Origin: Burkholderiaceae bacterium
GTDB taxonomy: Bacteria > Pseudomonadota > Gammaproteobacteria > Burkholderiales > Burkholderiaceae_C
Length of the DNA: 55,294 nucleotides
Reading direction: 5' to 3'
NCBI GenBank assembly: GCA_016790515.1
Contig: JAEUOY010000106.1
Coordinates: 1 to 55,294, forward strand
Shown: positions 49,140 to 55,294 of the stretch, piece by piece
Layout of the letters: the number at the start of each line of letters is the position of its first letter
How positions within the stretch are numbered: the stretch's first letter is position 1
The notes under the pieces: model-generated
Told to the model about the DNA's origin: nothing
Seen by the model: the letters and a program-made list of their open reading frames with translations, nothing else
Database searches by the model: none
Program-made: the position numbers and the translations under genes

Positions 49140-49296
49140 GGGCAGGGGCGGATTCTCGTCGTGACGGCTGGTCTGGCAGCGCCAGCGCGGCTGCAGGTCG
49201 TGCCGCTCCGTCGCGCGGCGCCGATGGCCGAGCTTACGACCAGCGGGGCGGGTCGCCGACCCGTCGAAACCCAGGCCCGCCGGGCGCGAAATCCCG

Positions 49297-49323
49297 TCAA
49301 GTCCCGGCCGATCGGTCCGATAT
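49297..49323 (+). promoter_or_regulatory. Flagellar sigma-28 (FliA)-like promoter upstream of the HD-GYP gene
   Basis: TCAAGTCC-N11-TCCGATAT compared with the FliA consensus TAAAGTTT-N11-GCCGATAA keeps the exact spacing and matches 11 of 16 positions, including the core CCGATA. The start would be near 49331, about 60 bp before ATG 49392. Only the motif supports this. Confidence 0.5.
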
Positions 49324-49391
49324 CCAGGCGAGCGAGCGACCGCCCCCTCGCGCCCTTGCAGCAGCCCGCCAAGCATCCCGCCGGAGTGTTC

Positions 49392-50513
49392 ATGCAGTTT
49401 TCACCTCTCTCCCTGGTCAAGCAGCGCATCGCGCTGCGTGCGCCCTTGCCGTTCAACGTGCGTGACCACGACGGCACGCTGCTCCTGGCGCGCGGCCGGG
49501 TGGTCGAGACCAGCGAGCAGCTGGAGGCCCTGTTCGCCCGTGGCGCGCTGGTGGACATCGCGGAGCTGCAGCGGCCGATCGACCGCGTGCGCCAGGCCAG
49601 CCCGGCCGAACTGCCCGCGCTCTGGACGCGCTGCCTGGACGAAGTGGCCGAGCTGCTGGGCAAGGCCGCCGATGCGGGCTTTCGCGACGCGCTGGAGGCC
49701 GTCACGCCCGCCGTGCTGGCGCTGGTCGACCGCGACAAGGACCTGGCGATCTTCCAGGTGCTGCGCCAGGACGGCAACGCCCTCGTGCAGTACGGCATCA
49801 ACCATTCGACCCATGCCGCGATCACCGCCCACCTGGTGGCGCGGCGGCTGGGCTGGTCGGCCGACGAGAGCCAGCGCGCGTTCAAGGCCACGCTGACGAT
49901 GAACCTGGCGATGCTCGAGCTGCAGGGCACGCTGGCGCAGCAGACCACGCCGCCGACGCCGGCGCAGCGCGAGGCCATCCACGCCCACCCGCAGCGCAGC
50001 CGCGAGATGCTGGAGCGCTCCGGCGTCATCGATGGCGACTGGCTGACCGGCGTGGCCCGCCATCACGAGAAACCCGACGGCAGCGGCTACCCGCTGGGCC
50101 TGCGCGACAGCGGCGACCTGGCCGCGCTGATCCTGCGCGCCGACATCTACACCGCCAAGCTCAGCTCGCGCGCCACCCGCGAGGCGATGGCCGCCGACAA
50201 GGCAGGCCGGATGATGTTCATGCAGGAGCCGGGACACCCGATGGTGTCGGCCCTGGTCAAGGAGTTCGGCATCTACCCGCCGGGCTGCTTCGTCAAGCTG
50301 ATGTCGGGCGAGACCGGGCTGGTCGTCAAGTGCGGCGCGACGGTGATGACGCCGGTCGTCGCGGTGCTCACCACGCCCTACGGCAGCAGGCTGCAGCAAC
50401 CGCTGCGGCGCGACACCTCGCAGCGCGAGTACGCGGTGCATTCGGTGCTGGGGGCGCAGGCGGCCAGCATCACGCTGTCGCCGCAGGTGCTGCATGCGGC
50501 GCTGGTCGCCTAG
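49392..50513 (+). CDS. Degenerate HD-GYP domain protein
   Basis: A 373-residue cytoplasmic protein. An N-terminal domain (LPFNVRDHDGTLLLARGRVVETSEQLEALFARGALV) of the type seen in c-di-GMP proteins precedes an HD-GYP-like region. The second signature is intact (HHEKPDGSGYP at 224-234), but the position of the metal-binding HD pair reads MN (170-171, in KATLTMNLAML). So phosphodiesterase activity is doubtful; a binding or scaffold role is possible. A FliA-like promoter upstream suggests expression with flagellar genes. It converges with the GNAT gene, overlapping by 4 bp. Confidence 0.88.
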   Translation: MQFSPLSLVKQRIALRAPLPFNVRDHDGTLLLARGRVVETSEQLEALFARGALVDIAELQRPIDRVRQASPAELPALWTRCLDEVAELLGKAADAGFRDALEAVTPAVLALVDRDKDLAIFQVLRQDGNALVQYGINHSTHAAITAHLVARRLGWSADESQRAFKATLTMNLAMLELQGTLAQQTTPPTPAQREAIHAHPQRSREMLERSGVIDGDWLTGVARHHEKPDGSGYPLGLRDSGDLAALILRADIYTAKLSSRATREAMAADKAGRMMFMQEPGHPMVSALVKEFGIYPPGCFVKLMSGETGLVVKCGATVMTPVVAVLTTPYGSRLQQPLRRDTSQREYAVHSVLGAQAASITLSPQVLHAALVA

Positions 50514-50998
50514 GCCAGCGGCGCCGCGAAGCGCTGCAGCGCATCGCCGCTGACCCGGCAGATGCGCCAATCGGGCATCACCGTCGCGCCCATCCTGCGG
50601 TAGAAGCCGATCGCGTGCTCGTTCCAGTCGAGCACGCTCCACTCGAAGCGGCCGCAGCCGCGCGCTACCGCCAGCGCGCCCAGGTGGTTCAGCAGCGCCT
50701 TGCCGATGCCGGCGCCGCGAACGGCCGGCTGCACGTAGAGGTCTTCCAGGTACAGCCCGGGCCGGGCCAGGAAGGTCGAGAAGTTGGTGAAGTACAGCGC
50801 GAAGCCGACCACCCGGTCGCTGCTCTCGGCCACCACCGCCTCGGCCGCCGGCCGCTCGCCGAACAGGTGCGGCGCCAGCGTCTCGGGTGTCACCCGCAGC
50901 AGGTGGGTCAGCTGCTCGAAGTCGGCCAGTTCGCCGATCAGGCCGACCAGCGCCGGCAGGTCGCGCGGTTCGGCCGCGCGCAGCTGGAATTCGATCAT
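50510..50998 (-). CDS. GNAT-family N-acetyltransferase (diamine acetyltransferase-like)
   Basis: A 162-residue acetyl-CoA-dependent enzyme. The acetyl-CoA motif A is LYLEDLYVQPAVRGAGIGKALLNHLGALAVARGCGRFEWSVLDWNEHAIGFYRRMGA, typical of the spermidine/diamine acetyltransferase branch (LEDLYV, GFYRxxGA). The acceptor substrate is not determined. A CAGAAT hexamer on the minus strand (51010-51005) ends six bases before ATG 50998, suggesting a leaderless message. Divergent from the hydrolase gene. Confidence 0.92.
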   Translation of the reverse strand: MIEFQLRAAEPRDLPALVGLIGELADFEQLTHLLRVTPETLAPHLFGERPAAEAVVAESSDRVVGFALYFTNFSTFLARPGLYLEDLYVQPAVRGAGIGKALLNHLGALAVARGCGRFEWSVLDWNEHAIGFYRRMGATVMPDWRICRVSGDALQRFAAPLA

Positions 50999-51096
50999 CG
51001 GCCGATTCTGGCACCGCCGGCACGATCCGCGCCGGCGGGCCGGGCATGTCGCAGCACCGACAGCCGGCGCGCCGCCGCGGCGCCTACAGTCGCGTG

Positions 51097-52014
51097 ATGA
51101 GCGATTCCTACCAGCCGCTGCGTGCGGCGCAGAGCCGCCACCTGCCGGTGCGCGGCCTGCAGTACCACCTGAGGCAATGGGGCACGCCGCAGGCCGGCCG
51201 GCCGCTGCTGGTGATGCTGCACGGCTTCATGGACGTCGGCGCCTCGTTCCAGTTCGTCGTCGATGCGATGGCGCGTGGCGGCGACGACCGGCGCTGCATC
51301 GTCGCGCCCGACTGGCGCGGCTTCGGCCTGACCAGCGCGCCGGCCGGCACCGATGCCTACTGGTTCCCCGACTACCTGGGCGACCTGGACGCGATCCTCG
51401 ATGCGCTGTCGCCCGGCGCGCCGATCGACCTGCTGGGCCACAGCATGGGCGGCAACGTGGCGATGACCTACGCCGGCGTGCGGCCGCGGCGCGTCCGCCG
51501 GCTGGTCAACCTCGAGGGCTTCGGACTGCCCGATCACCCGCCGGCCGAAGCCGCTGGCCGGCTGGCGACCTGGCTCGACGAGCTGAAGGCACCGCAGCAG
51601 CTGCGCACCTACGCCAGCGTCGACGAGGTCGCGCAGCGCCTGCGCAGGAACAACCCGCGGCTGAGCGCCGACAAGGCGCAGTGGCTGGCTGGCCACTGGG
51701 CGGCGCGCGACGCCCAGGGCCGCTGGGCGGTGCTGGCCGACCCGGCGCACCGCCGCATCAACCCGGTGCCCTACCGCGCCGCCGAGGCGATCGCCACCTG
51801 GTCGGCGATCAGCGCGCCGCTGCTGTGGGTGCAGGGCGCCGAGACGCGCCAGGACGCCCACTGGGGCGGCCGCTACGGCCATGCCGAGTTCCAGGCCCGG
51901 CTGGCCCATGTGCCGCAGGTGCAGCAGGTGCTGCTGGCCGGCGCCGGCCACATGCTGCACCATGACCCGCCGCAGGCGCTGGCGGCAGCGCTGGTGGATT
52001 TCCTCGTTGCGTAG
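51097..52014 (+). CDS. Alpha/beta hydrolase
   Basis: A 305-residue esterase/lipase-type hydrolase. The oxyanion region is VMLHGFMDVGASFQFVVDAMA, the nucleophile elbow is LLGHSMGGNVAMTYAGVRP, and the C-terminal histidine is in LAGAGHMLHHDPPQALAAAL. The substrate is unknown. ATG 51097 follows the -10-like TACAGT (51085-51090) by six bases, so transcription may start at or next to the start codon. The frame extends upstream but is not coding. Confidence 0.92.
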   Translation: MSDSYQPLRAAQSRHLPVRGLQYHLRQWGTPQAGRPLLVMLHGFMDVGASFQFVVDAMARGGDDRRCIVAPDWRGFGLTSAPAGTDAYWFPDYLGDLDAILDALSPGAPIDLLGHSMGGNVAMTYAGVRPRRVRRLVNLEGFGLPDHPPAEAAGRLATWLDELKAPQQLRTYASVDEVAQRLRRNNPRLSADKAQWLAGHWAARDAQGRWAVLADPAHRRINPVPYRAAEAIATWSAISAPLLWVQGAETRQDAHWGGRYGHAEFQARLAHVPQVQQVLLAGAGHMLHHDPPQALAAALVDFLVA

Positions 52015-52141
52015 CCGACGCAATCCCACGTTTCACGGCGCCGGGTCGGCGGCGCGCCCGGCGCGGGCGCGAATAATTCGCCCGGCGCTGGCCAGCCCCG
52101 CTATGCCGTCGCCCGCCAATACCCATCGACGAGGAAAAGTC

Positions 52142-52717
52142 ATGAAGCGAAGAAGCATCCTGCTGGGCGCCACCACGCTCGCGCTGGCCGGCGGCCTGCT
52201 GGGCGGCTGCACCACCAACACCGGCGCCGGCACGTCGGCGGCCGACCGCAAGGCGACGATCGACAAGGAGAGCGACGCGGCGATGAACACGCTGTACACC
52301 AGCGTCGCCGGCTCGCGCGAACTGGTCGCCAAGGCGCGCGGCGTGCTGGTGTTCCCGAAGGTCTACGAGGCCGGCCTCGGCATCGGCGGCTCGTACGGTG
52401 ACGGCGCGCTGCGCGTCTACGGCAGCAATGCCGGCTACTACAAGACGACCAGCGTCACGGTCGGCTTCCAGGCCGGGGCGCAGTCGCGGGCACTGATCTT
52501 CCTGTTCATGACGCAGGAAGCGCTGGACAAGTTCCAGAAGAGCAGCGGCTGGACTGCCGGTGCCGACGCCAGCGTCTCGGCGATCAAGCTCGGCGCCAAC
52601 GGCGTGATCGACACCCAGAGCGTCTCGAACAGCGTCAACGTGTTCGCGCTGACCAATGCCGGCCTGATGGCCGCCGCGACCATCGACGGCACCAAGATCA
52701 GCAAGCTCGATCTGTGA
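52142..52717 (+). CDS. YSC84-domain lipoprotein
   Basis: A 191-residue lipoprotein. The signal peptide has lipobox LLGGC with Cys23. The mature part, SRELVAKARGVLVFPKVYEAGLGIGGSYGDGALRV through TVGFQAGAQSRALIFLFMTQEALDKF, is the Ysc84 (SYLF) domain that in eukaryotes binds lipids or actin; in bacteria it is a common, uncharacterised envelope protein. A good ribosome site (GAGGAAAAG) precedes ATG 52142. A 13-bp palindrome centred on CGAATAATTCG at 52069-52081 lies 61 bp upstream. Confidence 0.92.
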   Translation: MKRRSILLGATTLALAGGLLGGCTTNTGAGTSAADRKATIDKESDAAMNTLYTSVAGSRELVAKARGVLVFPKVYEAGLGIGGSYGDGALRVYGSNAGYYKTTSVTVGFQAGAQSRALIFLFMTQEALDKFQKSSGWTAGADASVSAIKLGANGVIDTQSVSNSVNVFALTNAGLMAAATIDGTKISKLDL

Positions 52718-52779
52718 GCGGGGCGCGGCGCCGCCGCAGGCGTTCCTGCCCGGCGTCGTCCCCGCTTCGCTGTCGGCAA

Positions 52780-53520
52780 CTACTGCCGCTGTCGCCACTG
52801 CCGCCACAACAGCGCGGCCGCCAAGCCCAGCGCCACCAGCATGACCAGCGCCCCCAGCCGGTGGCAGAAGGCGCCGAGCAGCGGCGCCCTCGCCAGCAGA
52901 CCCACCGACGACAGCAGGTAGATCCAGTCGTGGCCGCCGGCCTCGCCGGTCTCGCCCGACAGCAGCACCAGTTTCGGTGCCAGCGCATCGTGCACATACG
53001 GCGCGACGTCGAGCAGCGAGACCCCCAGCAGCCACAGCCCGGCCGCGGCGCCGAACGGGTCGCGGTTCTTCAGCAGGAAGGCCGCGACGATCACGCCGGG
53101 CATCAGCAGCTGGCCCAGGGTGCCGCCCAGCACCGACAGCCATTCGCCGCCCGGCCGGAACAGCACATGCCCGGCCTCGTGGAAGACCAGCAGCGGCCCG
53201 TGCAGGAACGAGCTGCCGATCTCGCCGCTGCGATGGTCCATCGCGATCAGCCGGACCCCCCAGACCGCCAGCGCGGCCAGCAGCGCGCAGCGCAGCCAGA
53301 AGGCCGGCGGGTCGAACCGCCCGGGCGTTGCCAGCAGGCGGTGGCGCCAAGGCGGGTTCGCGCCGGGCAGCGCGGGGCCCGGCTCGGCGTCGCGCGCCGT
53401 GCGCCGTCCGACCGTCTGCCCGACCTTGGCCAGGATCACCCTGCAGGCCGGACAGGCCGCCGGCAGGGATTGATCGGCCGGCAACGGCGCGTGGCCGCAC
53501 TTGGGGCAGCGTGCAAACAT
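52780..53520 (-). CDS. Zinc-ribbon membrane protein with HEAGH metalloprotease-like motif
   Basis: A 246-residue protein. An N-terminal zinc ribbon (CPKCGHAPLPADQSLPAACPAC, Cys at 5, 8, 23, 26) is followed by several membrane spans. HEAGH at 114-118 (PLLVFHEAGHVLFRPGG) is a metalloprotease-type HExxH, and GHDWIYLLSSVG further on could supply a third ligand, as in site-2 protease relatives. I do not recognise a named family. ATG 53520 begins the zinc ribbon. It lies downstream of uvrD by 26 nt on the same strand and converges with the YSC84 gene. Confidence 0.8.
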   Translation of the reverse strand: MFARCPKCGHAPLPADQSLPAACPACRVILAKVGQTVGRRTARDAEPGPALPGANPPWRHRLLATPGRFDPPAFWLRCALLAALAVWGVRLIAMDHRSGEIGSSFLHGPLLVFHEAGHVLFRPGGEWLSVLGGTLGQLLMPGVIVAAFLLKNRDPFGAAAGLWLLGVSLLDVAPYVHDALAPKLVLLSGETGEAGGHDWIYLLSSVGLLARAPLLGAFCHRLGALVMLVALGLAAALLWRQWRQRQ

Positions 53521-53546
53521 CGGTTGCCGCCGCCCGCCGGGCGCGG

Positions 53547-55294
53547 TCAATCCACCGGCGTCAGCTTGGCGATCGCCAGTGCCAGCCATTTGGCGCCATG
53601 GCGGCCGAAATGGACCTGCGCGCGGGCATCGGGCCCGTTGCCTTCCAGCGTCAGCACCACGCCTTCGCCGAACTTGGTGTGGAAGACGCCCTGCCCCACC
53701 CGCAGGCCATGCGAGGGCGCCTTGGCCACCAGCGGCGGCGGCCCGGGCGGCGCCGTCGGCGCCGGCCGGCCGGCGACCCGGCCGGCGCCGACCACCGATC
53801 CCAGCCCGGTGCCGCGCTGCCAGGCCTGCTGGTATTCCTTCGCATAGCCCGAGCCGAAGCCGGCGTGGCGCGGCGTCAGCCACTTCAGCGCGCCCTCGGG
53901 CAGTTCGTCGAGGAAGCGGCTCCTGACGTTGTAGCGGGTCTGGCCGTGCAGCAGCCGGGTCTGGCTGAAGCTCAGGTACAGCCGCTTGCGCGCCCGGGTG
54001 ATCGCCACGTACATCAGCCGGCGCTCCTCCTCGAGGCCGTCGGCATCGCTCATCGAGTTCTCGTGCGGGAACAGCGATTCCTCGAGCCCGGTGATGAACA
54101 CGCAGTCGAACTCCAGCCCCTTGGCCGAGTGCACCGTCATCAGCTGGATCGCGTCCTGGCCGGCCTGGGCCTGGTTGTCGCCGGCCTCCAGCGCCGCATG
54201 GGTCAGGAACGCCGCCAGCGGCGAGACGATCTCGCCGGTCTCGGCGTCGGGCGTCAGGTCGACCGCCGCGACCGCGGCCGGCAGGCCGTCGGCGATCGTG
54301 CCCGGGCGGGTCTCGTCGACCGGGAGCGCCACCACGTCCTTGCCGAAGCCCTCCTGCGTGACGAAGGCCTCGGCGGCGTTGACCAGTTCCTCCAGGTTCT
54401 CGATGCGGTCGGCGCCTTCCTTGTCGGTGCGGTAGAAGTCGAGCAGACCCGATTGCTGCAGCACCTGGCCGATGATCTCGCGCAGCGTCAGCCCCCTGGT
54501 CGCGCTGCGGAGTTCGTCGATCAGCCGGGTGAAGGCCTGCAGGTGCCCACCACCCTTGCCGGCGACCGCCCCGACGCTCTGGAACAGGCTGCGCGCGCTG
54601 CCGCGGGCGGCGTCCTGCAGCTGCTCGAGCGTGCGCGCGCCGATGCCGCGGGCGGGGAAGTTCACGACCCGCAGGAACGAGGTGTCGTCGTTGGGGTTCT
54701 CCAGCAGCCTCAGGTAGGCCAGCGCATGCTTGACCTCGGCACGCTCGAAGAAGCGCAGGCCGCCGTAGACGCGGTACGGCACGCCGGCGTTGAACAGCGC
54801 ACTCTCCATCACCCGGCTCTGCGCATTGCTGCGGTAGAGGATCGCGATCTCGCTGCGCGGCACGCCGCCGCGGTGCAGCTGCTGCGCTTCCTCGAGCAGC
54901 CACTGCGCCTCGGCGTAGTCGCTGGTCGCCTCGGCCACGCGCACCGGCTCGCCGGGGCCGGCCTCGGTGCTCAGGTTCTTGCCCAGCCGGCGCAGGTTGT
55001 GGCTGATCAGCGCGTTGGCACTGTCCAGGATGTTGCCGTAGCTGCGGTAGTTGCGCTCCAGCTTGATGACCTGCCGCACGCGGTACTCGCGCTCGAAATC
55101 GGCCATGTTGCCGACCTGCGCGCCGCGGAAGGCGTAGATGCTCTGGTCGTCGTCGCCGACGGCGAACACGCTTTGCCTGGCCACCGGTGAACCAGGAGCC
55201 CCCGCCCGGTCGGGCGGGGGTGCGAACATCTTCAGCCAGGCGTACTGCAGCCGGTTGGTGTCCTGGAACTCGTCCACCAGCACATGGTGGAAAC
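53547..55294 (-). CDS. uvrD: UvrD/Rep-type DNA helicase, 3' part (5' end outside the window)
   Basis: At least 582 residues of a superfamily 1A helicase, entering from the right edge at FHHVLVDEFQDTN (Walker B, motif II). Motif III is VGDDDQSIYAFRGAQ, motif IV LERNYRSYGNIL, motif V LMTVHSAKGLEFDCVFITGLEE, and motif VI EERRLMYVAITRARKRLYL. The C-terminal tail GEGVVLTLEGNGPDARAQVHFGRHGAKWL is the Tudor-like domain found in UvrD/PcrA. The Walker A part lies beyond the window. Role: unwinding in nucleotide-excision and mismatch repair. Confidence 0.95.
   Translation of the reverse strand, partial: FHHVLVDEFQDTNRLQYAWLKMFAPPPDRAGAPGSPVARQSVFAVGDDDQSIYAFRGAQVGNMADFEREYRVRQVIKLERNYRSYGNILDSANALISHNLRRLGKNLSTEAGPGEPVRVAEATSDYAEAQWLLEEAQQLHRGGVPRSEIAILYRSNAQSRVMESALFNAGVPYRVYGGLRFFERAEVKHALAYLRLLENPNDDTSFLRVVNFPARGIGARTLEQLQDAARGSARSLFQSVGAVAGKGGGHLQAFTRLIDELRSATRGLTLREIIGQVLQQSGLLDFYRTDKEGADRIENLEELVNAAEAFVTQEGFGKDVVALPVDETRPGTIADGLPAAVAAVDLTPDAETGEIVSPLAAFLTHAALEAGDNQAQAGQDAIQLMTVHSAKGLEFDCVFITGLEESLFPHENSMSDADGLEEERRLMYVAITRARKRLYLSFSQTRLLHGQTRYNVRSRFLDELPEGALKWLTPRHAGFGSGYAKEYQQAWQRGTGLGSVVGAGRVAGRPAPTAPPGPPPLVAKAPSHGLRVGQGVFHTKFGEGVVLTLEGNGPDARAQVHFGRHGAKWLALAIAKLTPVD

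Noticed and set aside
52069-52081. Palindrome GCGAATAATTCGC upstream of the YSC84 lipoprotein as an operator
   Set aside because: Perfect but short, and it doubles as an AT-rich -10-like patch; not enough to call a regulator site.

Overview
The window is about 55 kb of very GC-rich, densely coded chromosome with no tRNA, rRNA, insertion sequence, phage gene or CRISPR array that I can recognise. Gene content points to a Burkholderiales betaproteobacterium, probably near Rubrivivax, Ideonella or Leptothrix: a Bug/TctC periplasmic binding protein, red-type (form IC) RuBisCO with CbbX, a membrane-bound molybdenum formate dehydrogenase with DUF3305/DUF3306 partners, and many c-di-GMP proteins. Species identity is inference.

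Layout. (1) 1-2224: the 5' end of a Rossmann-fold epimerase, a 2Fe-2S/FAD reductase and a TctC-type binding protein. (2) 2196-17108: a formate dehydrogenase island. A leftward arm encodes a response regulator, a histidine kinase, DUF3305, DUF3306, a 746-residue multi-cluster iron-sulfur protein, a TorD-like chaperone and MobA. A rightward arm encodes a small Tat-signal protein, FdhA, FdhB, a lipoprotein, FdhC (cytochrome b), a small exported protein and FdhD. (3) 17198-20229: housekeeping genes (PHP phosphatase, YciO, thioredoxin-like, RidA, PlsY). (4) 20340-24368: a copper-handling cluster (DUF2946, TonB receptor, YcnI-like DUF1775, PCuAC chaperone). (5) 24418-28281: an ExaC/AcoD-like aldehyde dehydrogenase divergent from an AcoR-like sigma-54 activator, with a good -24/-12 promoter between them. 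(6) 28282-34384: an acidic protein, a zinc-ribbon/PilZ-like protein, a GGDEF-EAL protein and a subtilase ending in eight GVVLSE repeats. (7) 34662-45989: the cbb operon (cbbL-S-X-F-P-T-Z-A-E-Y, leftward) divergent from cbbR. (8) 46181-55294: YbaK, aldo/keto reductase, sulfurtransferase, a degenerate HD-GYP protein behind a FliA-like promoter, GNAT, alpha/beta hydrolase, YSC84 lipoprotein, a membrane HEAGH protein and the 3' part of uvrD.

How they fit together. Formate dehydrogenase oxidises formate in the periplasm and passes electrons to the quinone pool; the CO2 and energy could feed the Calvin cycle encoded about 18 kb away. The window therefore suggests formate-supported or lithoautotrophic growth. 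cbbG and cbbK are absent, so GAPDH and phosphoglycerate kinase must come from elsewhere. The most unusual observations are the FDH-linked response regulator that lacks the GAFTGA sigma-54 loop, the uncharacterised small proteins inside the FDH operon, the subtilase hexapeptide repeat, a FdhD without the second cysteine of CxxC, and a set of genes that appear to be transcribed without leaders.
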